The translations under genes and the position numbers were made by a program. A stretch of 8,234 nt of DNA, from the NCBI GenBank assembly GCA_002327765.1, contig DCUH01000122.1, positions 9,563 to 17,796 of the forward strand. Direction: 5' to 3'. The notes beneath the pieces are model-generated. The model was not told where the DNA came from. It saw only the letters and a list, made by a program, of their open reading frames with translations, and searched no databases. Positions 1 through 5,791 of this stretch are shown here, one piece after another (position 1 is the first letter of the stretch; the number at the start of each line of letters is the position of its first letter). The DNA comes from a bacterium UBA2219. Its GTDB lineage: Bacteria > Desulfobacterota > Deferrimicrobia > Deferrimicrobiales > Deferrimicrobiaceae.

Positions 1-710
1 TTCTGGGCCTCGTCGAGGATGATGAAGGCCCCGTTGAGCGTCCGGCCGCGCATGAAGGCCAGCGGCGCGACCTCGATGGTTCCGCGTTCCATGAGCTTCG
101 CCGCCTGCTCGTACTCCAGCATCGTGTACAGGGCGTCGTGCAGGGGACGCAGGTACGGGTTCACCTTCTCCGCCATGTCCCCGGGGAGGAAGCCCAGCTT
201 CTCACCCGCCTCGACCGCGGGGCGCGCGAGCACGATCCGCTTGACCTCCTTCCGCTGGAGGAAGCCGACGGCCATCGCCATCGCCAGGAAGGTCTTCCCC
301 GTCCCTGCGGGCCCCACGCCGAACACGATGTCGCAGTCCCGGATGGCGTCCAGGTACCGCTTCTGGGCGACGCTCTTGGGGGTGATCAGCCGGTTCCTGG
401 CGGACCGGAAGACGACGTCCTGGAAGACCTCGGAGACGTCCGCGTTCCGGTCGCCGGAAACGATCCGAACAGCGGCGGCGACGTCGTTCCCGGCGAGGGG
501 GATCCCCCGGCGCAGCACCTGGTACAGCCCCGAGAGCACCTTCGCGGCGAGCTCCACCTGGATCGGGTCGCCGGAGATGTGGGCCTCCGCGCCGCCCGGG
601 CGGACCGCGACTCCCAGCTGCTTCTCGAGCGTCTTCAGGTTCGCGTCGTGGACGCCGAACAGGTCGGGAAGAACGGACGGGTCCTCGAAACGGATCGTCT
701 CCTCTTTCAT
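1..710 (-). CDS. phoH: PhoH family ATPase (YbeZ-like), 3' end cut by window edge
   Basis: Cytoplasmic P-loop ATPase of the PhoH/YbeZ family, associated with RNA and ribosome metabolism and often found near ybeY. Only the first 236 residues are present; family members are about 320-350 residues, so roughly the last third lies left of position 1. Residues 1-110 form the N-terminal domain. The ATPase core has Walker A GPAGTGKT at 133-140, the family signature RPAVEAGEKLGFLPGD at 163-178, an EVAPLAFMRGRTLN block at 213-226, and Walker B IILDEAQ at 230-236, right at the edge. The ATG shares its A with the TGA stop of the upstream DUF4388 gene (TGATG at 708-712), and no strong Shine-Dalgarno precedes it, so translation is probably coupled. 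Family assignment is very secure; the cellular role in this organism is inferred from the family. Confidence 0.95.
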   Translation of the reverse strand, partial: MKEETIRFEDPSVLPDLFGVHDANLKTLEKQLGVAVRPGGAEAHISGDPIQVELAAKVLSGLYQVLRRGIPLAGNDVAAAVRIVSGDRNADVSEVFQDVVFRSARNRLITPKSVAQKRYLDAIRDCDIVFGVGPAGTGKTFLAMAMAVGFLQRKEVKRIVLARPAVEAGEKLGFLPGDMAEKVNPYLRPLHDALYTMLEYEQAAKLMERGTIEVAPLAFMRGRTLNGAFIILDEAQ

Positions 711-1606
711 CAGAAGAAACCCGCCCATCCCGTGAACATCTCCGAGGCGGCCGGGGACAGGAACATTTTGCGGACCCACAGGAGAAGGACGGCGGCAGCG
801 CCCGCCCACAGGGCGGCCTTCACCCACGCCAGGCGCTTGCGGAGAAGGATCTCCTCCCGGATCCGATGCGCGTCGTCGGCCTCCGGCACGGCGGCCGACT
901 CGACTTCGATCAACCCCCGCTCCTTGAGCGCGAAGAGCGCCTTGACCCCCTCGAACCCGGTCAGGCACGCCTTCCGGAACACCCGTTCCGGCTCGTCGGA
1001 GAACTCGAGCGCCTTCCAGATGAGCCGCTCCAGCTCGGAGAAGGAATAGGGGTCGACTCGTTCGCCCTTCCGGCGGCGGATCCGGTAATCCCCCGCGGGG
1101 AACTTCTGCCGGTAGATGGGATACTCGTCCAGGAACTGCATCCCTTCCATCATGAGGACGTCCGGGCGTATCGGCTCCCCGGCCCATGGGACCGGGCGGA
1201 CGGCGAACGCCTCGAACTTGTACCTGCCTTCCTTGTAGGTCAGCACGTCGAACAGGCATTCCTTGATTTGGAGAAGAAGGTACCTCGAGACGACCTCCTT
1301 CGGGACCATACCGCGGTCCACGAGGATCTCGCCGATCTTCTTTCCCCCGCCCTTCCCCCTCGCTTCCAGCACGCGCTTCAGCTCGCCGTCGGTGATGTAG
1401 CCGGCGTCCCGGAACATCACGCCCAGGAGGGAGCGCACTTCCCGTCCCGGGGGCTGGCAGGGCTGCGCGTCGACGATGCGCCCGTCCGAGAAGAAGAAAT
1501 CGGTGGAGCGGTCCTCGCAGGAAATTTTCAGGACGCCGCTTTTCCCCTGCGACGAGATCAGCTGGAAGATGTCCGGGATGCTGAAATCCGCTATGGCGCC
1601 CTGCAA
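710..1606 (-). CDS. DUF4388 (PATAN-type) protein with C-terminal membrane anchor
   Basis: A 298-residue protein. Residues 1-60 look like a DUF4388/PATAN domain: the opening MQGAIADFSIPDIFQLISSQ, then GKSGVLKI and a FFFSDGRIVDA strand-turn are typical of these domains, which occur in gliding/signalling proteins and many deltaproteobacterial regulators. Residues 70-115 (ITDGELKRVLEARG, then KKIGEILVDRGMV) resemble the small helical module also seen at the N-terminus of type II/IV secretion ATPases. Residues 187-235 look like a winged-helix-type tail (ELERLIWKAL, then FALKERGLIEV). One hydrophobic segment at about 263-278 with basic flanks and a 20-residue tail suggests a tail-anchored protein with most of its mass in the cytoplasm. 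The start is TTG at 1606, chosen because GGAGG lies 9 bases upstream and the protein then begins with the family opening. Precise function unknown; a signalling or scaffold role is inferred. Confidence 0.82.
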   Translation of the reverse strand: MQGAIADFSIPDIFQLISSQGKSGVLKISCEDRSTDFFFSDGRIVDAQPCQPPGREVRSLLGVMFRDAGYITDGELKRVLEARGKGGGKKIGEILVDRGMVPKEVVSRYLLLQIKECLFDVLTYKEGRYKFEAFAVRPVPWAGEPIRPDVLMMEGMQFLDEYPIYRQKFPAGDYRIRRRKGERVDPYSFSELERLIWKALEFSDEPERVFRKACLTGFEGVKALFALKERGLIEVESAAVPEADDAHRIREEILLRKRLAWVKAALWAGAAAVLLLWVRKMFLSPAASEMFTGWAGFF

Positions 1607-1612
1607 GCCCGT

Positions 1613-3514
1613 CTACCTCCGCGGCACGATGTTGTAGCTGAACTGCAGGGAACCGAACGACTTCCAGCTCCATGCCGCCCCTGCGGCCCAAAGGACGACC
1701 ACGGCCGCCAGCGCCCCCTTGGCGATGCCGCCCATCATCTCGGAAATCAGCGGGGGAACCGGGTCGCCCGCGCCCATCGAAACGGTGAGGACTCCCAGCG
1801 ACAGCGAAAGCAGGATTCCGTAGATCATGGCGGAGACGCTTTTCCCCGCCCAGAGGGCCCCCGCACCCGGGACGAGCACGGAGCAGGCCCGCACGTATTT
1901 TCGGTGCAGGGCGATCGTCAGGAGGCGTTGTTCCCGCTCCTCCCCCGCGCGGATCCCCCCGCCGACCTGCGCCCGGCACTGGTTGCAGATGTCCGTCGTC
2001 TCCGCGCCGCCCACCACCAGCGTCCGGGTGCCGCAGGACCGGCAGGTGCCGTGCATCCAGATCTTCGCCGAGAGCGGTTTCCACACCAGCAGCCAGGCCA
2101 CGCCGAAGACGAGCAGCGCCGGCGCCCATTTCACGGAGAGGGGCCGGAAGAGGAAGCGGAACACGGAGCCTTCGCCCCCGTCTCGCAGCCATTCCGCCCG
2201 CGGGGTGAACAGGTCCTCCCAGATGTCCCGGACGTGGAGGGGCGACGGGACCATTTCCCCGTTCGTCATCTCCTCCGCCCTGTAATCGAAGAAACGGAGC
2301 TCCCGCAGACTTCCCCACGCCGCCTCCTGCACCTTCGAGGCCTCCTCGAGGCGGAACGTCCGAAGGTACATCTGGTAGGAATTCCAGTAGGCGGGGCTTT
2401 CCTTCGGGCCCTTTGCTACAGCCTTTTCGAAATCCCCGAGCGCTTCCGCCGTCTTCCCCAGCCGCTGCCGCACGATCCCGCGGTTGTTGTATCCCGAGGA
2501 CGGCTCCCGGGCGTCGCGGATCCATTCGGTCCACAGCGCCTCGGCCATTTCGTGGTTTCCGGCCTGCATCTCCGCCCTCGCGCGGGCGAACCGCACCATC
2601 TCCGCCCACCGGGATTCCTCGAACGGGTGCCCGGCGCCCGATTCCGGCCGCGGCCACTCCCGGACGAAATACCCCTCCCCGCCGAGCCACCCCCCCCGGC
2701 GCGTTTCCCCCGCGTATTTCGTGATCGAATGCAGCGCCCCGCCGCAGACGTACATCGCCGCCAGGAGGGCGATCGAGACGATCCCCATGACGATCTCCCA
2801 GCGGCGAAGGTAGCCGGCCGAGAGGAACAGCCAGAACACCACGGCCACCCCGATGCCGAGCCCCGCGAAGACCGGGAGCAGGAAGCACGCGAGGAACGCC
2901 GCGAACGCGAAGAGCTCGGGACGCGGAAGCTTCCGGAACGGCCGGGAGAAATCGGCCGCGAGGGCCGGCTGCGCCCTCAGGAGCATGGAGACGGAGACCC
3001 AGACCGCGAACCAGGCCGCCGCCGCGATGAAGCAGAGGAAGATCCACGCGGCGCACCCGAGCAGGCTCGGGCCGTACCGGCGGAGGGACCCCTCGACCCC
3101 TTCCAGGTCCTTGAAGAGCCGGCCGATGCCGAACGTTGCCAGGTCCTCCTTGACCAGCCACGCCCACAGCGCCACGGAGTACGGGGCGACCCGGGTCACC
3201 GGACGGAGGATCCCGCCCGCCTTCCCTTCCCATCCGTCCTTGCGGGCCCGCTCGTAGATCCGGTCCGGCACGTCGTTCAGGGAAACGATGGAATGATCGA
3301 GCATCGCCTTCCGGAGGGCCCGGACCTCCGGCTCGAGCATCTCTTCCTTCCCCGGCTCCGCCGATTCGATCAGGCGGAGGGCCGGTTCCCTGACGTTTTT
3401 CGGATAGCCGTCGAATGGTTCCGCCGCCGCCGTGAACGGGACGCGGGAAAGGAGGAACAGCGCCGCGGCGACCCGCCATGCCCAGGACAGCCGCTTGAAA
3501 TCCACGCGAGCCAT
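1613..3514 (-). CDS. Multi-spanning membrane protein with TPR-like segment and zinc ribbon, function unknown
   Basis: I do not recognise a named gene. The 633 residues show: a signal peptide or first membrane helix (about 10-31, ending TAAAEPF); a soluble stretch to about 145 (probably outside the cytoplasm); hydrophobic segments at about 148-178, 201-235 and 240-260; a soluble helical region at about 300-400 with TPR-like repeats (clearest at 341-370, GYNNRGIVRQRLGKTAEALG then DFEKAV); another membrane helix at about 463-479; a zinc ribbon with C491, C494, C510 and C513; then VPGAGALWAGK (548-558) leading into a hydrophobic segment to about 580 and a last one at about 597-615. It heads the unit with the DUF4388 gene and phoH. 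The ATG at 3514 is the only reasonable start: an in-frame TAA lies 9 bases upstream and the next ATG would remove the signal sequence. No Shine-Dalgarno is visible. The real topology needs prediction tools; a role in envelope sensing or assembly is only a guess. Confidence 0.85.
   Translation of the reverse strand: MARVDFKRLSWAWRVAAALFLLSRVPFTAAAEPFDGYPKNVREPALRLIESAEPGKEEMLEPEVRALRKAMLDHSIVSLNDVPDRIYERARKDGWEGKAGGILRPVTRVAPYSVALWAWLVKEDLATFGIGRLFKDLEGVEGSLRRYGPSLLGCAAWIFLCFIAAAAWFAVWVSVSMLLRAQPALAADFSRPFRKLPRPELFAFAAFLACFLLPVFAGLGIGVAVVFWLFLSAGYLRRWEIVMGIVSIALLAAMYVCGGALHSITKYAGETRRGGWLGGEGYFVREWPRPESGAGHPFEESRWAEMVRFARARAEMQAGNHEMAEALWTEWIRDAREPSSGYNNRGIVRQRLGKTAEALGDFEKAVAKGPKESPAYWNSYQMYLRTFRLEEASKVQEAAWGSLRELRFFDYRAEEMTNGEMVPSPLHVRDIWEDLFTPRAEWLRDGGEGSVFRFLFRPLSVKWAPALLVFGVAWLLVWKPLSAKIWMHGTCRSCGTRTLVVGGAETTDICNQCRAQVGGGIRAGEEREQRLLTIALHRKYVRACSVLVPGAGALWAGKSVSAMIYGILLSLSLGVLTVSMGAGDPVPPLISEMMGGIAKGALAAVVVLWAAGAAWSWKSFGSLQFSYNIVPRR
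1616..1620 (-). promoter_or_regulatory. Ribosome binding site GGAGG deciding a TTG start
   Basis: On the minus strand GGAGG sits over the last sense codons of the upstream membrane-protein gene, directly before its TAG stop (1613-1615), and 9 bases before the TTG at 1606. This supports TTG as the start of the DUF4388 gene. The ribosome site is embedded in the end of the preceding gene, consistent with co-translation. Confidence 0.7.
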
Positions 3515-3532
3515 AACTGGTTATGTTAACAT
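3512..3532. promoter_or_regulatory. Two overlapping palindromes between divergent genes, possible operator/promoter
   Basis: Arms CATAAC and GTTATG (3512-3525, 2-base centre) overlap a perfect 10-base palindrome ATGTTAACAT (3523-3532). They fill most of the 40-base gap between the minus-strand membrane-protein gene and mazG, and the first palindrome covers the former's start codon. On the minus strand TAACAT (3528-3523) could serve as a -10 element placed for a transcript starting at or very near that ATG; no good -35 is seen. AT-rich palindromes in high-GC DNA suggest protein binding, but no regulator can be named. Confidence 0.4.
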
Positions 3533-3538
3533 TTGTTC

Positions 3539-3543
3539 GAGGA
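3539..3543 (+). promoter_or_regulatory. Ribosome binding site for mazG
   Basis: GAGGA ends 11 bases before the ATG at 3555, slightly long spacing but the only purine-rich stretch there. It supports starting mazG at 3555 rather than at upstream in-frame codons, which lie inside the divergent gene. Confidence 0.6.
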
Positions 3544-3554
3544 ATTTTCTCCCA

Positions 3555-4337
3555 ATGGACGATTTCCGGAAACTGGTCGAAATCATGGCGCGCCTGCGGG
3601 CCGAAGGCGGTTGCGAATGGGACCGCGCGCAGACCCATGACACCTTGAGGCAGTATCTCGTCGAGGAAACGCACGAGGTCATCGACGCGATCCGCCGCCG
3701 GGACCCCGCCCTGCTCTGCGAGGAACTGGGCGACCTGCTGCTGCAGGTACTGTTCCACGCCCAGGTGGCCGGCGAGCGCGGGGAATTCGACATCCACGAC
3801 GTCATCTCCTCCATCACGGAAAAGATGATCCGCAGGCATCCCCACGTCTTCGGGGACGCCCGGGCCGACGACCCCGAGGCGGTCACCGCCCAATGGGAGC
3901 ACATCAAGCGGACCGTCGAGAACCGCTCCGAGGAATCGATCGTCGGAGGGATCCCCCGGGATTTCCCTTCGCTGCTGCGGGCGGTGAAAATGTCCCGGAA
4001 AGCGGCCCGCGCCGGCTTCGACTGGGAGCGCCCGGAGCAGGTCGTGGAAAAGGTGGAGGAAGAGATCGCGGAACTCAAGGATGCGATGGCGGACGGGCGA
4101 CCCGACCGCCTCGAACATGAACTGGGCGACACCCTCCTCGCGCTGGCGAATCTCGCGAGATTCCTCCGGATCGACCCCGAGGTGGCCATGATCGCCGCGA
4201 ACGACCGGTTCGAAAGGCGCTTCCGGGCGATGGAAAAAATCGCCGCGGAAACGGGTATTTCCATCGAACAATCGGACATGCGCACGCTGGATGGTTTATG
4301 GGAGCAGGCGAAGAGGTCCACCTCTGCTGAACGATGA
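3555..4337 (+). CDS. mazG: Nucleoside triphosphate pyrophosphohydrolase MazG
   Basis: Cytoplasmic all-alpha enzyme that hydrolyses (d)NTPs to NMP and pyrophosphate; in E. coli it is linked to clearing aberrant nucleotides and to lowering ppGpp under starvation. The 260-residue length matches E. coli MazG (263). Both tandem MazG domains are intact: the N-terminal one has EETHE (37-41) with EELGD (56-60), and the C-terminal one EEIAE (169-173) with HELGD (188-192), the acidic metal-binding motifs. The family opening (LVEIMARLRAEGGCEWDRAQTH) and RRHPHVFGD (93-101) are also clear. The start at 3555 gives this family length; longer in-frame extensions run into the neighbouring gene. It is divergent from the membrane-protein gene, and rpsT downstream has its own promoter, so it looks monocistronic. 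No adjacent toxin-antitoxin pair is present. Confidence 0.96.
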   Translation: MDDFRKLVEIMARLRAEGGCEWDRAQTHDTLRQYLVEETHEVIDAIRRRDPALLCEELGDLLLQVLFHAQVAGERGEFDIHDVISSITEKMIRRHPHVFGDARADDPEAVTAQWEHIKRTVENRSEESIVGGIPRDFPSLLRAVKMSRKAARAGFDWERPEQVVEKVEEEIAELKDAMADGRPDRLEHELGDTLLALANLARFLRIDPEVAMIAANDRFERRFRAMEKIAAETGISIEQSDMRTLDGLWEQAKRSTSAER

Positions 4338-4340
4338 ATG

Positions 4341-4371
4341 TTTTCCACACGATCTGTGGAGAATCTGTGGA
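4341..4371 (+). promoter_or_regulatory. Cluster of three DnaA-box-like sequences
   Basis: TTTTCCACA (4341-4349) matches the relaxed DnaA box TTWTNCACA exactly. TGTGGAGAA (4355-4363) is, on the other strand, TTCTCCACA, one base off the strict box TTATCCACA. TGTGGATTC (4366-4374) retains the TCCACA core. The last two lie in a direct repeat ATCTGTGGA (4352-4360 and 4363-4371), and the first two face each other as an inverted repeat (TCCACA/TGTGGA). They start 3 bases after the mazG stop. Function is unproven; chance remains possible. Confidence 0.35.
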
Positions 4372-4399
4372 TTCCCCTGTTGAATTTCCGGGGGGGCGA

Positions 4400-4436
4400 T
4401 GCCGGGATGGTACCTTCGGCAGATTGCCTGTTTTTT
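4400..4436 (+). terminator. Weak intrinsic terminator candidate after mazG
   Basis: Two mutually exclusive short stems precede a run of six T (4431-4436): TGCCG/CGGCA (4400-4404 with 4417-4421) or GGCA/TGCC (4418-4421 with 4425-4428, two bases before the T run). The stems are short, so termination of mazG here is only plausible. Confidence 0.3.
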
Positions 4437-4443
4437 GAGCATC

Positions 4444-4460
4444 CCGTTTCCGGGAAACGG
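4444..4460. repeat. Perfect 7-base inverted repeat with 3-base loop
   Basis: CCGTTTC and GAAACGG flank CGG. The T run lies before rather than after it on the plus strand, so it is not a plus-strand intrinsic terminator, and the minus-strand product would be followed by A. It lies about 70 bases upstream of the rpsT promoter. Role unknown. Confidence 0.45.
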
Positions 4461-4526
4461 AGCCGCCCGCCGCATGCGACAGCTTGCGGGAATGAACCGT
4501 CATCACCCGTCCCGACCGGTTTTCCT

Positions 4527-4555
4527 TTGACTTTTCCGCACGCCTGGTATTAAAT
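4527..4555 (+). promoter_or_regulatory. Sigma70-type promoter of rpsT
   Basis: TTGACT (4527-4532; one mismatch to TTGACA) and TTAAAT (4550-4555; four of six to TATAAT) are separated by 17 bases. The AT-rich -10 stands out from the GC-rich surroundings, and the position would give a leader of about 40 bases before the rpsT start. Strength and use are inferred from sequence only. Confidence 0.65.
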
Positions 4556-4590
4556 TGACGTTCCACAAATTACGGAACACGATTCCTAAT

Positions 4591-4595
4591 GGAGG
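4591..4595 (+). promoter_or_regulatory. Ribosome binding site GGAGG deciding the TTG start of rpsT
   Basis: GGAGG ends 5 bases before TTG at 4601. The competing in-frame ATG (4589-4591) overlaps the Shine-Dalgarno itself and has no ribosome site of its own, so TTG is the better start. Confidence 0.75.
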
Positions 4596-4600
4596 CACAT

Positions 4601-4864
4601 TTGGGCAAGATAGCGTCGGGCATAAAGCGGCACAAGCAGAGCCTGAAGCGGCGCATCCGCAACAGGCATGTGCGTTCCACGGTGAAAACCATCGTCAAGC
4701 AGGTGCGTGAAGGAATAGAGGAAGGGACGGAAAAGAGCGCGGAACTGCTCAACAAGGCCGCGTCGGTCATCGCGAGGGCCGGATCGAAAGGCGTCATCCA
4801 CAAGAAGACGGCGTCCCGCAAGATCTCGCGCCTGGCCAAGGCCGTCCGGAAGGCCGGGAAGTAA
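4601..4864 (+). CDS. rpsT: 30S ribosomal protein S20
   Basis: Small basic helical protein binding 16S rRNA in the 30S subunit. The 87 residues match the usual S20 length, and the sequence is Lys/Arg-rich throughout with the family features SGIKRHKQSLKRR (6-18), NRHVRSTVKT (21-30) and the C-terminal GVIHKKTASRKISRLAK (64-80). TTG at 4601 is chosen because it gives the standard N-terminus and correct GGAGG spacing; reading from the ATG at 4589 would add four residues not typical of S20. E. coli rpsT also starts with UUG, where the weak start takes part in autoregulation by S20; a similar mechanism here is inference. It has its own promoter and is convergent with holA, 12 bases apart. Confidence 0.96.
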   Translation: MGKIASGIKRHKQSLKRRIRNRHVRSTVKTIVKQVREGIEEGTEKSAELLNKAASVIARAGSKGVIHKKTASRKISRLAKAVRKAGK

Positions 4865-4876
4865 GGCCGGACCGCC

Positions 4877-5791
4877 CTAAACCAGCACCGACAACAACCG
4901 GACCTCGAAGACCTGCCGGGGGGAGAGCCTGCTCTCCCCCTTCATTTCCCTGTCGATCCTCGTCAATGCCCCAAAGATTTCCGCGGCCCGGGCGGGAGAG
5001 ACTGCGGCCCCGCCTTTTCCCCGAACCCGCTCCCTGAGGTGCCATGCCAGCGCGCCGTTGAGCTGGTGGTACTCCTCGTCCTTGGCGTATTGCGAGAATC
5101 GCCGGAGCATGGCGAGGCACCCCTTGGCGTCTTTCCTCTCCAGCGCTTCCGCGAGCTGAAAGGGGTTCACCTCGCCGCGGAATACGCACACGGCGCGGAT
5201 GTCCTCTTCCGTCACTTGGTCCCTGCCCGCGGCGAACGCCATGACCTTCCGCAGCTCCGCCTCGAGCGCCTCAAAGGATCCCGCCGTCCACCTTGCGAGA
5301 AACGCCGCGCAGTCCCCCGATAGCGTCATGCCCGCCTCGGCCGCCGCGGCCACGGCATACCCCGCCAGCGCCTCCGTCGCCTGATCTTCCCTGGGGGCGG
5401 CGGACAAGAGATTCACGGTTCCGGAGAACGTTTTGGCCTGCCGGTAATCGGTGCCGTGGAGGATCAGCATGGCGGTCGGCTCGGGGGCGGCCAGGTATTC
5501 CCGGATCTCGTCCCGGTGGACCTTTTTCATTTCCGAGATGTCCGGAAGAACGAAGATCCTCAAGGAGGAGAAGAACGAAGGGGACCGCCACGCGATCGTG
5601 GGGGAATCCCGCTCGAGGTCGGTCATCGTCCAGCGGTACGTCTCGAAGGACACGCCGTCCCTGCGAAGCCGCCGCTCCCATTCCGCCGCCAGGAGACCCG
5701 CGAGGCCGGTGCCGGCGCCGTGCAGGAAATACGCCGGGGCGGGTGGGCCTCCGACCCAGGCGCGGAAAAGCGACGCACCGTGGCTTGCCAT
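4877..5791 (-). CDS. holA: DNA polymerase III delta subunit
   Basis: Clamp-loader subunit that opens the beta sliding clamp. The 304 residues are somewhat shorter than E. coli HolA (343), but the domain order is kept. Residues 16-125 form the AAA+-like N-terminal domain with a degenerate nucleotide loop (YFLHGAGTGL at 21-30, lacking the GKT lysine, as is usual for delta), beta-strand RIFVLPDISEMKK (78-90) and AMLILHGTD (107-115). Residues 154-205 are the middle helical domain (LARWTAGSFEALEAELRKVM, then VTEEDI), and 207-304 the collar domain (EVNPFQLAEALERKDAKGCL, then YHQLNGALAWHLR). The ATG at 5791 shares its A with the lptE TGA stop; longer in-frame reading would run through lptE and leuS in another frame. 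It is the last gene of the leuS-lptE-holA unit. The 3' end contains the hairpin described separately. Confidence 0.92.
   Translation of the reverse strand: MASHGASLFRAWVGGPPAPAYFLHGAGTGLAGLLAAEWERRLRRDGVSFETYRWTMTDLERDSPTIAWRSPSFFSSLRIFVLPDISEMKKVHRDEIREYLAAPEPTAMLILHGTDYRQAKTFSGTVNLLSAAPREDQATEALAGYAVAAAAEAGMTLSGDCAAFLARWTAGSFEALEAELRKVMAFAAGRDQVTEEDIRAVCVFRGEVNPFQLAEALERKDAKGCLAMLRRFSQYAKDEEYHQLNGALAWHLRERVRGKGGAAVSPARAAEIFGALTRIDREMKGESRLSPRQVFEVRLLSVLV
4919..4947 (+). terminator. Strong hairpin after rpsT, possible terminator inside the 3' end of holA
   Basis: Arms GGGGGAGAG (4919-4927) and CTCTCCCCC (4932-4940) around a CCTG loop form a perfect 9-base GC-rich stem, followed by TTCATTT (4941-4947), a poor but T-rich tail. 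It lies 55 bases past the rpsT stop within holA coding DNA. No T run follows on the minus strand, so it would act only on rpsT transcripts. It could instead be coincidental coding sequence. Confidence 0.4.

Noticed and set aside
19..1049. Plus-strand open frames over phoH and the DUF4388 gene
   Set aside because: Antisense to a clear PhoH ATPase with intact Walker motifs; compositions are low-complexity and no domain is seen.
866..3529. 887-codon open frame on the plus strand
   Set aside because: It runs opposite the DUF4388 and membrane-protein genes, is rich in Pro/Arg/His/Glu with no recognisable domain, and reflects high GC in the codons of the real genes.
3432..3554. 41-residue N-terminal extension of mazG
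   Set aside because: It lies inside the divergent gene and would make MazG longer than the family; the ATG at 3555 has a ribosome site and gives the conserved N-terminus.
3521..4348. 275-codon minus-strand frame opposite mazG
   Set aside because: Ser/Arg-rich antisense shadow of a well-conserved gene.
4380..4526. Possible riboswitch or small RNA gene between mazG and rpsT
   Set aside because: I could not match it to any known riboswitch core or tRNA-like fold; only short local stems are visible.
4338..4553. 71-codon plus-strand frame after mazG
   Set aside because: No ribosome site or recognisable domain; it spans the DnaA-like boxes and hairpin and overlaps the rpsT -35/-10 region.
4838..4872. 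Three AAGGCCG copies and a GTCCGG/CCGGAC stem at the end of rpsT
   Set aside because: Most of it is Lys-Ala coding sequence of S20; the 17-base loop and lack of a T run make a terminator unlikely.
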